Shown: piece after piece, positions 18,833 to 28,272 of the stretch
How the letters are laid out: every line of letters starts with the position of its first letter
How positions within the stretch are numbered: the stretch's first letter is position 1
Source: Vibrio fluvialis
Lineage (GTDB): Bacteria; Pseudomonadota; Gammaproteobacteria; Enterobacterales; Vibrionaceae
NCBI RefSeq assembly: GCF_900460245.1
Contig: NZ_UHIP01000002.1
Location: 1,629,372 to 1,693,371 of the forward strand
DNA: 64,000 nt
Direction of reading: 5' to 3'
Made by a program: the position numbers and the translations under genes
Notes under the pieces: model-generated
The model's database searches: none
The model's input: only the letters and a program-made list of their open reading frames with translations
What the model was told of the DNA's origin: nothing

Positions 18833-19759
18833 ATGAAGTTTCGCCAGATTGAAGCGTTCCGCAATATCATGCTCCGCGGTACCACCGCTGCAGCGGCGGC
18901 AGAAATGCACGTCACGCAACCTGCGGTCAGCCGTTTAATCAGCGATTTAGAACACTCGCTCGGATTCCCGCTGTTTGAACGCCGCAAAGGCCGCTTGTAT
19001 CCCACCCATGAGGCCGGTGAGTTTTTCCGTTCGGTGGAAGAGAGTTTTCTCGGTTTAGAAAAACTGGAATCCGTCGCGGCGCAGATCCGCAGCCAGGCGC
19101 CGAAAGAACTCAAAATCGCCGCCACTTCCGCGATCGCCAGTACGTTGTTGCCGATGGTACTGACCGAGCATCAACGCTATTTTCCACAAGAAAAAGTGGT
19201 GATTCACACCGACGGCATGGCAGAAATTGTGATGAAGTTGCAAACCAACTCGGTAGATCTGGCGGTGGGCCTGCAATTGCCGCAATTGAGTGGTATTGAG
19301 CAGGAGTTTATCGGCAATGCGCGCTATGTGTTCGCGGCCAAAAAGGGCCATCCGCTGCTGAAAAAGAAAGTGATTACCGCCAAAGACCTTGCCGGAGAAT
19401 CGGTGATCACGGTGCTCGACAACAACCCTAACTACTGGCAGAAACTAACGCAGGTGCTGAGCGAAGTTGAATCGCAGCTCAGTCGCCGCATCTACATCGA
19501 CACCTCCCACACCGCGTATTCAATGATTGCTCAGGGATTAACCGTGGGCATCCTCGAACCCTTTGCGGCGCGAGTGTGGGCCAGCAATGGTGTGGTGACC
19601 CGCCCCTTTGAGCCAGCGGTCTATTACCCTTACGGCCTCGCCTATCCGACCAACACCCGCCACCATAAATCGCTCTACCGCTTTACCGAATCAGTCAAAC
19701 AGGCGGCGAAAAGTATGCCCGAGTTTTTTATGGATGAAGAGAACAGCGTTGGCCAATAG
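18833..19759 (+). CDS. LysR-family transcriptional regulator
   Basis: 308 residues. The N-terminal winged helix reads MKFRQIEAFRNIMLRGTT, then AAAEMHVTQPAVSRLISDLE, the LysR DNA-reading helix. The C-terminal periplasmic-binding-like sensor domain begins at about 90. It is divergent from the peptide ABC operon and probably controls it in response to the imported substrate or a product. The start has no good ribosome site, but the alignment with the family begins at this residue. Confidence 0.9.
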   Translation: MKFRQIEAFRNIMLRGTTAAAAAEMHVTQPAVSRLISDLEHSLGFPLFERRKGRLYPTHEAGEFFRSVEESFLGLEKLESVAAQIRSQAPKELKIAATSAIASTLLPMVLTEHQRYFPQEKVVIHTDGMAEIVMKLQTNSVDLAVGLQLPQLSGIEQEFIGNARYVFAAKKGHPLLKKKVITAKDLAGESVITVLDNNPNYWQKLTQVLSEVESQLSRRIYIDTSHTAYSMIAQGLTVGILEPFAARVWASNGVVTRPFEPAVYYPYGLAYPTNTRHHKSLYRFTESVKQAAKSMPEFFMDEENSVGQ

Positions 19760-19780
19760 CCAACACGTATCTAAGCTGCG

Positions 19781-20791
19781 TTATTCCGCCTCCGCCAAGC
19801 ACTCTTTAAACTGCTCTTTGATATCGAGAATCTGAGGCAGGTTGGCGATAAACAGCGGAATCAGTTGCGGGTCAAAATGCTTGCCCGCCTGTGTTTGCAG
19901 AAACTCGACCGCTTCGTCCACCGGCCAGGCTTTTTTGTACGGTCGCTCGCTGGTAAGCGCATCAAAGACATCGGCAATGGCGGCAATGCGCCCTTCAACC
20001 GGAATATCTTCACCCGCCAGACCATGCGGGTAACCGCTGCCATCCCACTTTTCATGATGAGTAATCGCGATGGTATGTGCCAAAGCCACCAGCGCCGAGC
20101 GAGGTTTCGCAAGAATGTTGGCACCAATCTGCGCATGCTTTTTCATGTGATCAAATTCGTCATGATCAAGCTTACCCGGCTTAAGCAGAATCTGATCCGG
20201 AATGGCGATTTTGCCGATGTCATGCATGGTGGAGGCCATACGCAGTTCGTCGGCCTGTTCTTCATCCATCCCTGCCGCCATCGCAAGCGTTTTGGCGTAA
20301 TGGCTCATGCGTTGTACGTGCATGCCGGTTTCGTTATCTTTGTATTCCGCCGCGCGGCCAAGGCGCTGAATCAGGTCGATTTGCGTTTCGCGCAGCGTTT
20401 CGATTTTCACCAGCGAGAGATGCGTTTTCACCCGCGCTCTGACGATGGCAGGCACGATCGGTTTGACGATGTAATCCACACCACCAATTTCAAACCCTTT
20501 TTCTTCATCAATGGTATCGCGCAAAGCGGTAACAAAAATGACCGGAATCGCTGCCGTCGCGGCGTTGGCCTTCAACTGTTCACACACGTCAAAACCGGTC
20601 ATTTCCGGCATCATGATGTCCAGCAGCACCAGATCGACACTCTCCTGCTCCAGCAATGCCAGCGCATCCTGACCAGAACGGGCAAACGACAGGCGATAAT
20701 GATCCTGCAACACCTGGCGCATGACTTTGAGGTTGGCGGGTTCGTCATCAACAATCAGAATTCGCGGTGGCTGTTTCGCAAGCAAAGACAT
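19781..20791 (-). CDS. Response regulator with HD-GYP domain (cyclic di-GMP phosphodiesterase)
   Basis: 336 residues. The receiver domain has Asp58 in LLDIMMPEMTG and the acidic pair DDE at 15-17. The HD-GYP domain follows with HD at 190-191 (MHDIGKIAIP) and HHEKWDGSGYPHGL at 245-258, so all catalytic residues are in place. It should hydrolyse cyclic di-GMP when phosphorylated. It begins 11 bases after the stop of the large hybrid kinase, so the two form one signalling operon. A site AGAGGAAA precedes the start. Confidence 0.94.
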   Translation of the reverse strand: MSLLAKQPPRILIVDDEPANLKVMRQVLQDHYRLSFARSGQDALALLEQESVDLVLLDIMMPEMTGFDVCEQLKANAATAAIPVIFVTALRDTIDEEKGFEIGGVDYIVKPIVPAIVRARVKTHLSLVKIETLRETQIDLIQRLGRAAEYKDNETGMHVQRMSHYAKTLAMAAGMDEEQADELRMASTMHDIGKIAIPDQILLKPGKLDHDEFDHMKKHAQIGANILAKPRSALVALAHTIAITHHEKWDGSGYPHGLAGEDIPVEGRIAAIADVFDALTSERPYKKAWPVDEAVEFLQTQAGKHFDPQLIPLFIANLPQILDIKEQFKECLAEAE

Positions 20792-20802
20792 ACAGTTTCC
20801 TC

Positions 20803-23800
20803 TTATTGAAGCGCATTCAACGCCTGCTGCATTGCCTGCGCAGCCGCTTTGAAATCGAACTCGTCAATGGCGTTGTGAGCCTCGACAATCTGTTTTTTTA
20901 TGGTGGCCGGTGACGACTGAAGCAGCAGCGTCGCCAAATCATCGCGCAGTTCCCCTGACTGAGTGGCGTGCAACCAGTCGTTGAGGTGTACGATCAGAGC
21001 CTGAGTATCGATCTCTGCATCGGCTGTGATTGGTACATTCTCCTGCGAATGGTCATTGAGTCTGGCGCTGTCGCGTTTCAGCGCTGCCCAATAACGTTCA
21101 ATGTCGGCAAGCGCTTGATTCACGTGAGCAGGCAGATGAGCATCGGCGGATTTTTCTAATTGCGTAAAAGCGTGGAAGAGCGGCATCAATGCCAGATTGC
21201 CAGCCAGCCCTTTCAGTGCATGCGCCCGCTCGGCGAGTTGACTCCAGGCGCCATCATCGGCCAGTGCCGCCAACGTGCTTGCCACCTCACCCTGTTTGTC
21301 GAGCCAGGCTTGTAACTCCACTGCGTATAAGCGTTCGTCACCCCACAATTTCATCGCCTTTGCGAAATGCACGACTTGATAATCTGAATCTGTGGTTTGT
21401 TCACGTTCAACTGCTGGATTCGAGTTGCTGGCTTGCGGCTTGATGTTCAACACACGCGCCATTTCCTGAGTCAGTTGCGCAAAATCAACCGGCTTGTTGG
21501 CAAAGCCTGCCATGCCTGCATCTCTGGCCTGCAAACGATCTTCAATCAACACACTGGCCGTCAGCGCCACAATCGGGACCTGAGACAGATTCTGCTCGGC
21601 CTCCCAATGGCGAATCTCACGGCTGGCGCCAAGGCCATCAAGGTTTGGCATCTGAATATCCATCAGCACCACATCCGGGAGCACCGTCTGATATTGCCGC
21701 ACCGCTTCGAGACCATCCTGAGCGGTGAATACCGTGTGCCCCTGTCTTTCAAGCAAGATACGCAGCAGGTTAATGTTCTGTTCAATGTCATCACACACCA
21801 ATACGCGCAGATGCGGCAACGCCACCACCTGAGATGACGGCGTAGCGACGGTCAGTTCACTGGCCGGGAGCGGCAGTTCAATCACGAAGCAACTGCCTCG
21901 GCCCGGCTGACTGGTTGCCGAAATCTGGCCGCCCATCAGCTCGACCAGCTGTTTAGAAATTGAGGTACCCAGCCCCGTACCACCAAAGCGGCGGCTCATT
22001 GACGCATCGGCCTGAGTAAAGGGTTCGAAAATCGCGTTCAGGCGCTCCGGCTCAATCCCAATACCGGTGTCGGTCACACTAAAACGTATCCAGCCAGGCT
22101 TATCGGTCATCGGGTCGACAGCCAGCGTGACGCTGCCGTGCTCGGTAAACTTAATGCCGTTACCGACCAGATTCATCAACACCTGACGAATACGATCTTC
22201 TGCGCCTTCGACCACTTCGGGCAAGTCGGCCGACATAACTAAATCCAACTCAACCCGTTTGCTTTTTGCCCCCAGCCACAAGGTTGAGATCACGGTGTCG
22301 ACACACGCCGCAAGCTTAAATGGAATCGGCTCTATTTCGAGTTTGTTCTTCTCCAGCTTGGCGCTGTCGAGAATGTCATTGAGCAGATGCAGCAGCGAAC
22401 GCGACGACTGACAAATGGTTTGCAGGTGACGACGATTTTCGCCGCTGATGTCGGAATCAAGCAGAATGTCGGTAAAGCCGATGATGGCGTTCATCGGTGT
22501 GCGGATTTCGTGGCTCATATTGGCAAGAAACGAAGCTTTACTTTCCGCCGCATCTTCGGCGCGCAGCTTCGCTTCCAACAGCTCGCTTTCCATCTGTTTG
22601 CGACTGGAGATATCGACCATGACACCGTCTGACCACACGACATTGCCGTTTTCATCGCGCACAATCATGCCATTTTCCAGCACCCATACCGTGTGACCGT
22701 CCTTGTGAGTGACACGGTATTCAATTTCGTACGTTTCCCGTTCATCCAGTGAGTTGCGAATGTTGTCGCACAACTGAGGGCGATCTTCTTCGAACAGGCA
22801 GTCAAAAAACGAGACTTCTCCGGAAAGCAGCACATCGGCAGAGTAACCACACAGCTCTGCGACACCGTCACTGAGGTAAATCGGAGTCCAGCCATGATCG
22901 AGCAGGCGACGAAACGACGCACCGGGAATGTTTTGCATCAGCGAGCTAAGGCGCTCCTCGCTTTCACGCAGCTTTTCTTCCATCGCTTTGCGTTGCGAAA
23001 TGTCCGCGATAAAGCCGACAAACAGCGTTTCACCGTCATCGAGATTGACGCGGCCGACGCCGAGACGTACCGGAATCAAATCACCATTGCGATGACGCGC
23101 GTAAACTTCGCGCGGTGAACCGATGACGCTCGCTTTACCCGTTTCCAGATAACGTTTGAGATAGCCATCGTGCTGCTGTTGGTGGTGCGATGGCATCAGC
23201 ATCGACACATTGCGCCCGAGCACTTCATTTTCCTGCCAGCCAAATATCTGGCTGACCGCCGCATTGATGCCCTGAATTTCGCCTTTGGCATTGATGGTGA
23301 TCACACCGTCGGTTGCGGTATCCAGAATGGCTTGTAATCGCGCTTCGCCAGAGGTCTTTTCCGACAACAGCTGGCGGTAACGTAGCTGTGAGCTGACGTT
23401 GAGTGCCAGCGTGGAAATCAACAATGTGAAAATCGCCACCGCCAACGCGAGCTGCTGATTATCCTGAACGCCTGCATGCATGCCCGCCACAGGGGTAATG
23501 CACTCTAACTGTTCAATAAAACGCGCCGCTTCCATACCGGTGTAATGCATCCCCGAAATGGCCGCGCCCATGATGACCGCGCTGATCAACTTCACGTGCA
23601 GAGAGCGCAAAGCAGGAAAGCGTTTTCGCAGCAAACGGCGCGCCGAGAGCGCAATAAACGCCAGAACCACCGCCACCACAATAGAGAGCGCGAACCAGTA
23701 CGGATCATAGCGCAGCGCCATGTCCATCCGCATCGCTTCCATACCGAGGTAATGCATCGCACCGATGCCTGCGCCGACAATCAGTCCATTGCGCAGCGTG

Positions 23801-24162
23801 AGGCGACAGGAGTCCGTTTCATCGATCAGAGATTTGAGCACGATGTAGCTGGCGACAATCGCGGGCAGCAGCGAGAGCGCCGTGATCATTGGGTCGTAAT
23901 CCATCGAATGCGGCATCGCGAAAGCCAGCATGCCGACAAAGTGCATACTCCAGATGCCTCCTGCCATGATGAAAGCGCCGGAGAACAGAGCGATGCGGCG
24001 ATATTTGCTGATCACAATATGGCGCGCAGCCGCCGCGAGACGCAAAGCGAAGAACGATGCCATTGAGGCGAGAAACACCGAAAGCAGCACCAGCCACGGG
24101 TCATAAGTTCCGGTAACCAGTTTAGATGGGTCGACATCCGTAACAAAAAACTGCTCAAGCAT
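20803..24162 (-). CDS. MHYT-PAS hybrid sensor histidine kinase with receiver and Hpt domains
   Basis: 1119 residues. The N-terminus is an MHYT membrane sensor of seven helices with its three motifs at 73 (MHFVGM), 136 (MHYLGM) and 205 (MHYTGM). MHYT domains are thought to sense gases or redox state through bound copper. Two PAS domains follow (about 270-395 and 400-520), then HisKA with His551 in SHEIRTPMNAIIGF and an ATPase domain with DTGIGIEPER and GGTGLG. A receiver has Asp835, and an Hpt domain has His981 in AHALKGLAGN. This is a full phosphorelay feeding the HD-GYP regulator that follows. The kinase therefore probably lowers or tunes cyclic di-GMP. Confidence 0.94.
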   Translation of the reverse strand: MLEQFFVTDVDPSKLVTGTYDPWLVLLSVFLASMASFFALRLAAAARHIVISKYRRIALFSGAFIMAGGIWSMHFVGMLAFAMPHSMDYDPMITALSLLPAIVASYIVLKSLIDETDSCRLTLRNGLIVGAGIGAMHYLGMEAMRMDMALRYDPYWFALSIVVAVVLAFIALSARRLLRKRFPALRSLHVKLISAVIMGAAISGMHYTGMEAARFIEQLECITPVAGMHAGVQDNQQLALAVAIFTLLISTLALNVSSQLRYRQLLSEKTSGEARLQAILDTATDGVITINAKGEIQGINAAVSQIFGWQENEVLGRNVSMLMPSHHQQQHDGYLKRYLETGKASVIGSPREVYARHRNGDLIPVRLGVGRVNLDDGETLFVGFIADISQRKAMEEKLRESEERLSSLMQNIPGASFRRLLDHGWTPIYLSDGVAELCGYSADVLLSGEVSFFDCLFEEDRPQLCDNIRNSLDERETYEIEYRVTHKDGHTVWVLENGMIVRDENGNVVWSDGVMVDISSRKQMESELLEAKLRAEDAAESKASFLANMSHEIRTPMNAIIGFTDILLDSDISGENRRHLQTICQSSRSLLHLLNDILDSAKLEKNKLEIEPIPFKLAACVDTVISTLWLGAKSKRVELDLVMSADLPEVVEGAEDRIRQVLMNLVGNGIKFTEHGSVTLAVDPMTDKPGWIRFSVTDTGIGIEPERLNAIFEPFTQADASMSRRFGGTGLGTSISKQLVELMGGQISATSQPGRGSCFVIELPLPASELTVATPSSQVVALPHLRVLVCDDIEQNINLLRILLERQGHTVFTAQDGLEAVRQYQTVLPDVVLMDIQMPNLDGLGASREIRHWEAEQNLSQVPIVALTASVLIEDRLQARDAGMAGFANKPVDFAQLTQEMARVLNIKPQASNSNPAVEREQTTDSDYQVVHFAKAMKLWGDERLYAVELQAWLDKQGEVASTLAALADDGAWSQLAERAHALKGLAGNLALMPLFHAFTQLEKSADAHLPAHVNQALADIERYWAALKRDSARLNDHSQENVPITADAEIDTQALIVHLNDWLHATQSGELRDDLATLLLQSSPATIKKQIVEAHNAIDEFDFKAAAQAMQQALNALQ

Positions 24163-24387
24163 AAGGTGATCGTTCTTCTTGTGATGAATAGATGGTCAGA
24201 AACGGCACAAGGTACTATTGATCACCTTCAATGTGTAGTGATTCATGAGAAGAATATCAATTATCTTAGTTATTGATTAACAACCTTATTTTTGTTGTGG
24301 ATACACTAAATCAGCAAAAGCTGATGCAACTGTTTGAGCCTGCTGAGGAAATTGCTCAACGTCACCATGACGGAGCAAAAAGCAGAC

Positions 24388-24412
24388 AAAGCCGCTGGTG
24401 AGCAGCGGCTTT
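24388..24412 (-). terminator. Rho-independent terminator after lipoprotein gene
   Basis: AAAGCCGCT and AGCGGCTTT pair around a 7-base loop. On the minus strand a T run follows some 6 bases after the stem. It ends the surE-lipoprotein transcript. Confidence 0.75.
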
Positions 24413-24430
24413 GGAAGAAGAAACAAGAAA

Positions 24431-25060
24431 TCAGATTTTCACCCACACCTGAGGAAACGTCGCGCTGTTGGTCTGAATATTCAGGCTGACCAGAGATTCG
24501 TTCTCCGTCTCCAGAGTAACCAGATTCACATGCCCTGCTGCGGCGCATTGGTCATCCGTCAGTTGCATGTCCGCCAAGCCATTGACCTCGGTGGTCGCGG
24601 TCAGACTGCCTGAGCTTTCACAACTTGCGCCACTGACGGTAAGTGCGCCGCTGTCATCGATGCTCATTTGCAGCAGTGCGTCGTGATAACGCGCCTGATA
24701 GGAGCCGGCAAAGCTGGCAATATCCACGCTCTCTGCAGAGACCGGTGACAGAATGGTTTCACCATTGCTGTTGGTGCACGCCAGAGCAGCGGCGCTCATT
24801 TCGCAACTTAACCCCGCCGCCGAAAATACCAGCTTACCTTCACTACTGCTGCCCACATACGAGGTCTGATGCTCACGTTCATCCCACAGCGTCAGTAACG
24901 TCGCCGAATTCTGCACCACAACCTGCGCTGATAAAGGCAGCGTGTCGTCACTCCATACCACACCTTCATACGTGCCTACTTGTATGGTGTTGTCAGTGGG
25001 TTTACACCCCCACAATGCGAACGCGCAGCAAAGTGCCATCATCCATTGTTGCTGTTTCAT
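24431..25060 (-). CDS. Putative outer-envelope lipoprotein (209 aa)
   Basis: The N-terminus is a lipoprotein signal: short basic start, hydrophobic core, and the lipobox ALWGC with Cys near residue 19. The mature part is rich in Ser, Thr and Ala and has four further cysteines that could form two disulfides (LSCEMS, LACTNS, ASCESS, DQCAAA). No family recognised. It follows the exported SurE gene by about 10 bases and is surely co-transcribed with it. The ATG at 25060 is used; a GTG one codon earlier is possible. Confidence 0.7.
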   Translation of the reverse strand: MKQQQWMMALCCAFALWGCKPTDNTIQVGTYEGVVWSDDTLPLSAQVVVQNSATLLTLWDEREHQTSYVGSSSEGKLVFSAAGLSCEMSAAALACTNSNGETILSPVSAESVDIASFAGSYQARYHDALLQMSIDDSGALTVSGASCESSGSLTATTEVNGLADMQLTDDQCAAAGHVNLVTLETENESLVSLNIQTNSATFPQVWVKI

Positions 25061-25070
25061 CACCGCTTCC

Positions 25071-26075
25071 CTACTCCAAACCGATCAAACGCTGGCCAAC
25101 CAACGCGACTTTGCCGCGTGCCGCCTGCACGTTGCCATCAATCGTGCTGATGGTGATGTAGCCTTCGTTAACCGCGACACCTTCAGAATCTTCACTGCTG
25201 TCGCCGGCATCACCAGTGGTGAAAGTCAGCCCTTGCTTGCCAGATAGCGCACTCGTTGCCGCCGCTTGCGCTTCTTCTGAAGTCATGCCGCCCGCAATCA
25301 GGCTCTGCATGGTGTAGTACAGCGCGGTGGAATCGGTAGACAGATCATCGCTGAATTTAAGCAGCGCGCCGCCGCCGTTCCAGCCCACATCGGTAAACTT
25401 GTACCCCTGCGTGTTGTTCATCTCTTCCGGGGTATTGACGTTCAACCCAGTGTAAGCAGGCAATAGCGGCTGGCCCGAAGGTTGATTGGCCACCAGCTGC
25501 GCGACAATCTTAACCACCACGTTCGCCACCAGTTGTGACTGCTCTGCGTCTGACGCGGTATTGGAATTGGCGCTAACCGCAATGGCCGGAATGCCACGGC
25601 TGAGTGAAATCATCGCCGCACCGAGCGTGCCGGAGTTGTTGTTCATATAACCAAGGTTGTTACCTTCATTCGGCCCCGAAATCACCAGATCCGGATCTTG
25701 CCCCCACACGGCCTGCGCGGCGACATCAATACCGTAAATCGCCGCCATCACTGGCGTTCCTTCTGCGAAACTGGAAAACGCCACCGAGGTATCGGTGTCA
25801 CCGACACAATATTCCTGATCCGCCGACTGGGTCTCATCAACCGACACGGGTTTGAGGAACGTCATCGCGCCGCCTTTGCCACTCTGTCCGGTACAAGGGG
25901 CCGACATAATCACATCGTGCCCCGCCGCTTCGAGCGTGCTTTTCATCACCTGAATGTTGGTGGTGTCCCAACTGTCGTCATTCGTCAGCAGAATATTGAG
26001 CGCAAAAGATGGGTTGGAAAGCGTCAGGGCGCCACACGCTGCCATCGTCAGGCAGACTTTTGAGAATTGCTTCAT
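25071..26075 (-). CDS. Exported SurE-family nucleotidase/phosphatase
   Basis: 334 residues with a signal peptide (1-25, ending PSFA), then a SurE domain: metal site LLTNDDSWDTTN, and GPNEGNNLGYMNNNSGTLGAA matching the family's second metal and substrate loop. Cytoplasmic SurE removes phosphate from nucleoside monophosphates. This form is about 80 residues longer and exported, so it probably acts on nucleotides or phosphate esters in the periplasm. The usual NDDG is NDDS here. Co-transcribed with the lipoprotein gene downstream. Confidence 0.88.
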   Translation of the reverse strand: MKQFSKVCLTMAACGALTLSNPSFALNILLTNDDSWDTTNIQVMKSTLEAAGHDVIMSAPCTGQSGKGGAMTFLKPVSVDETQSADQEYCVGDTDTSVAFSSFAEGTPVMAAIYGIDVAAQAVWGQDPDLVISGPNEGNNLGYMNNNSGTLGAAMISLSRGIPAIAVSANSNTASDAEQSQLVANVVVKIVAQLVANQPSGQPLLPAYTGLNVNTPEEMNNTQGYKFTDVGWNGGGALLKFSDDLSTDSTALYYTMQSLIAGGMTSEEAQAAATSALSGKQGLTFTTGDAGDSSEDSEGVAVNEGYITISTIDGNVQAARGKVALVGQRLIGLE

Positions 26076-26232
26076 GATTGATCCGTTTTTTCACTGTGTT
26101 GTCTTCCGCTCAAACTCCGTGTTTGAGCGGTCTGGACGTTACTTTTGCGAAAAAACATGACGCTTCGGTTACAACTTTTCAGCGGTTCAATACAGAGATA
26201 TCTTTAAAATATTTTCACTAAATTTCAATCAG

Positions 26233-27336
26233 TTAAAAATCATCGATAGCAATATCAATCCGATTTGGAGACATCTTTAAACGGTAGCAAGACTGCGCGT
26301 TTTGATCTTTTCGGCCATTTTCAAATCCGCAAGCTTCCGTGAGCGTCTCCCCAACCACACCCAGCAGCGCCTCTTTAATTTTATTGCGGTTCTGATCGAG
26401 GGTTTTGGCCCGCAAACCATGTTGTTTAAGCTCGCTAATGGCGCGCCCATGACCTCCGAATTGCTCCATCAACTCAATCAAACTTTGCGCACTGAACACA
26501 TCCGGACGGTTCGCTGGCGGGTTGCTCACCCAGCCATTATCGCTCTCGCACTTGCGGCGCTGCGCGTACCACAGCCAGTAAATGGCCGGCGTAACCGACA
26601 AAGGGATCACCAACGCATTCAGGCGAACCTGAAGTTGACCGGAATGAGTGATGAACTTGAGCGTCAACGGCTGCGAAGCTTGATTGAGCAGTTCAACCGC
26701 ATCTTCAATCGTGTATGAAGACTGGTAGCTGGCGATCACCGCCAGCAAATAATCACCATCAGGTTCAGCGCTCGGCGCCGAACCGCGAAAGTGTTGCAGC
26801 GCTTGCTTCCAGACCTTGGCATCAGCTCCCTGCTGAGACAACTGATGCAGCAAACGCTGATCGCTCAGCCTGAGTGGTTGCGGCCGCCAGCGCATCAGCA
26901 GAGAAGTCAGCCCCGCCGCCAACAGCGCAATACTGACCCATGGCAACCACTGCACATCGCACTGCATGGAAAGGCGCTGCGCCTCACCCTGCGATGGCAG
27001 CTGTAGCGTAATCGGGAATCGCAGCCCGTTTGTTGCCGAGTTTGAAGACTCAAACCCGCACGTTGCCAGCACTTGCAACGGGTTGTGCCATTGCAGATGG
27101 TTCAGCGTCTCACGGCTTTGCAGCGCAAACAGCACTTGGGTTTCAGCCTGCTCGCCCAATTCAGCACTGTCCCGCCAAACCAGACTACGCGCCGCCTCAA
27201 TCGGGCCATCAATCAACTGCTGCAAACGTGCCTGAGCCTGCATCACGCTGACCAACAGCGAGATCAGCAGATAACACACGGTCAAACCAAACACGCGAGC
27301 GATCGGTGCGCGGCGTACTAAGGAAATAAGGTTCAT
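26233..27336 (-). CDS. Inner-membrane protein with possible cytoplasmic winged-helix domain
   Basis: 367 residues. Two membrane helices (about 14-33 and 131-149) enclose a 95-residue periplasmic loop with two cysteines. The remaining 218 residues should be cytoplasmic. The last 130 look to me like a distant winged helix: QVRLNALVIPLSVTPAIYWLW resembles the start of such domains, and SCYRLKMSPNRIDI resembles the wing. This is inference from pattern only. Its ATG overlaps the stop of the binding-protein-like gene by 4 bases. A ToxR-like membrane regulator is one reading; a structural membrane protein is the other. Confidence 0.5.
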   Translation of the reverse strand: MNLISLVRRAPIARVFGLTVCYLLISLLVSVMQAQARLQQLIDGPIEAARSLVWRDSAELGEQAETQVLFALQSRETLNHLQWHNPLQVLATCGFESSNSATNGLRFPITLQLPSQGEAQRLSMQCDVQWLPWVSIALLAAGLTSLLMRWRPQPLRLSDQRLLHQLSQQGADAKVWKQALQHFRGSAPSAEPDGDYLLAVIASYQSSYTIEDAVELLNQASQPLTLKFITHSGQLQVRLNALVIPLSVTPAIYWLWYAQRRKCESDNGWVSNPPANRPDVFSAQSLIELMEQFGGHGRAISELKQHGLRAKTLDQNRNKIKEALLGVVGETLTEACGFENGRKDQNAQSCYRLKMSPNRIDIAIDDF

Positions 27337-28160
27337 GGGGCGGAAGCTGTCAGCAATTGTTTGAGGCGAAGCTGCAACGCTTGCAGCACTTGAACGTCGC
27401 GCAATGAACGGGAAACAAACCAGCCACCAGCGGAAATACCCTGCGCGATCGTCGTTTGATAAAACGTATCGCCCTGATACAGCGGGCTGTAATTGGTATC
27501 CGGAATGACATCAATCTCCCCCGTCATGAGCGCAGAAACCATCGCCTGACGTGACGGATAACGGATCACATTAGCAGCATGAATATCAATAGACAGTTGC
27601 TCCAGCACTTGTACCGGCAGCTGATAGCCAGAGCGACTGAAGGTATCACTGAGCAGACCGATACGATGCGTCGCAAGGAATTGCGGCGTGATGGGCTCGC
27701 GGGCAAACCACAGCGCATCGTATTGAGGCATGGGCAGCAGGGTCTCGTAGTAGCGCTGATAGTCCGGGCTCAATCCCGCCAGATGATAGTCGCGCCCCCA
27801 CATCAGATCGAAATCCTGCTGATAGATCATACGTGGCGTCAGTTCACCACGTGGCAACCATTGCACCGTAACATCACTAAAACGGTGATTGAGAACAGGG
27901 TCACTGCACAGCGTTGACAGCAGAGGCCTTGCCATAACATGCGCCGGGATCAATATGGTTAGATTGGGCAGCGCTGGGTCGGCGTGTTTTGTTGCCTTAA
28001 CCGCAGAACAGGATAGCTGATTAAAAGTGAGAGTTTGGGGCATGGTGAGTATTGGTGCTTGCAACCAAGCCATCAACCCGACGAACAAGATCAGGCTCAT
28101 CAGGGTGTAACAGCGCGGCGCAGCGGGATGGTGCCAGAGCCGCGTCATGACGTCATTCAT
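27333..28160 (-). CDS. Membrane-anchored periplasmic-binding-like protein
   Basis: About 275 residues. A hydrophobic stretch at about 20-37 anchors or exports it, and no clean cleavage site follows, so it may stay tethered. The rest reads like a type 2 periplasmic binding protein of the PhnD or amino-acid class: FDLMWGRDYHLAG, then IGLLSDTFSRSGYQL, then SALMTGEIDVIPDTNY. There is no ABC transporter nearby, so it is more likely a sensor than a transport receptor. It is translationally coupled to the membrane protein that follows. I chose the ATG at 28160; GTG one codon before is possible. Confidence 0.6.
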   Translation of the reverse strand: MNDVMTRLWHHPAAPRCYTLMSLILFVGLMAWLQAPILTMPQTLTFNQLSCSAVKATKHADPALPNLTILIPAHVMARPLLSTLCSDPVLNHRFSDVTVQWLPRGELTPRMIYQQDFDLMWGRDYHLAGLSPDYQRYYETLLPMPQYDALWFAREPITPQFLATHRIGLLSDTFSRSGYQLPVQVLEQLSIDIHAANVIRYPSRQAMVSALMTGEIDVIPDTNYSPLYQGDTFYQTTIAQGISAGGWFVSRSLRDVQVLQALQLRLKQLLTASAP

Positions 28161-28272
28161 CACGGCGATACGTTCCTTCGTTTTGTGAAGAAACTACGCC
28201 AATGTTATGAAGTTAATATGACAATTTAGAACGATTACGGCTGTTCGGTGCATTTGACCACCGATTTAGCGA

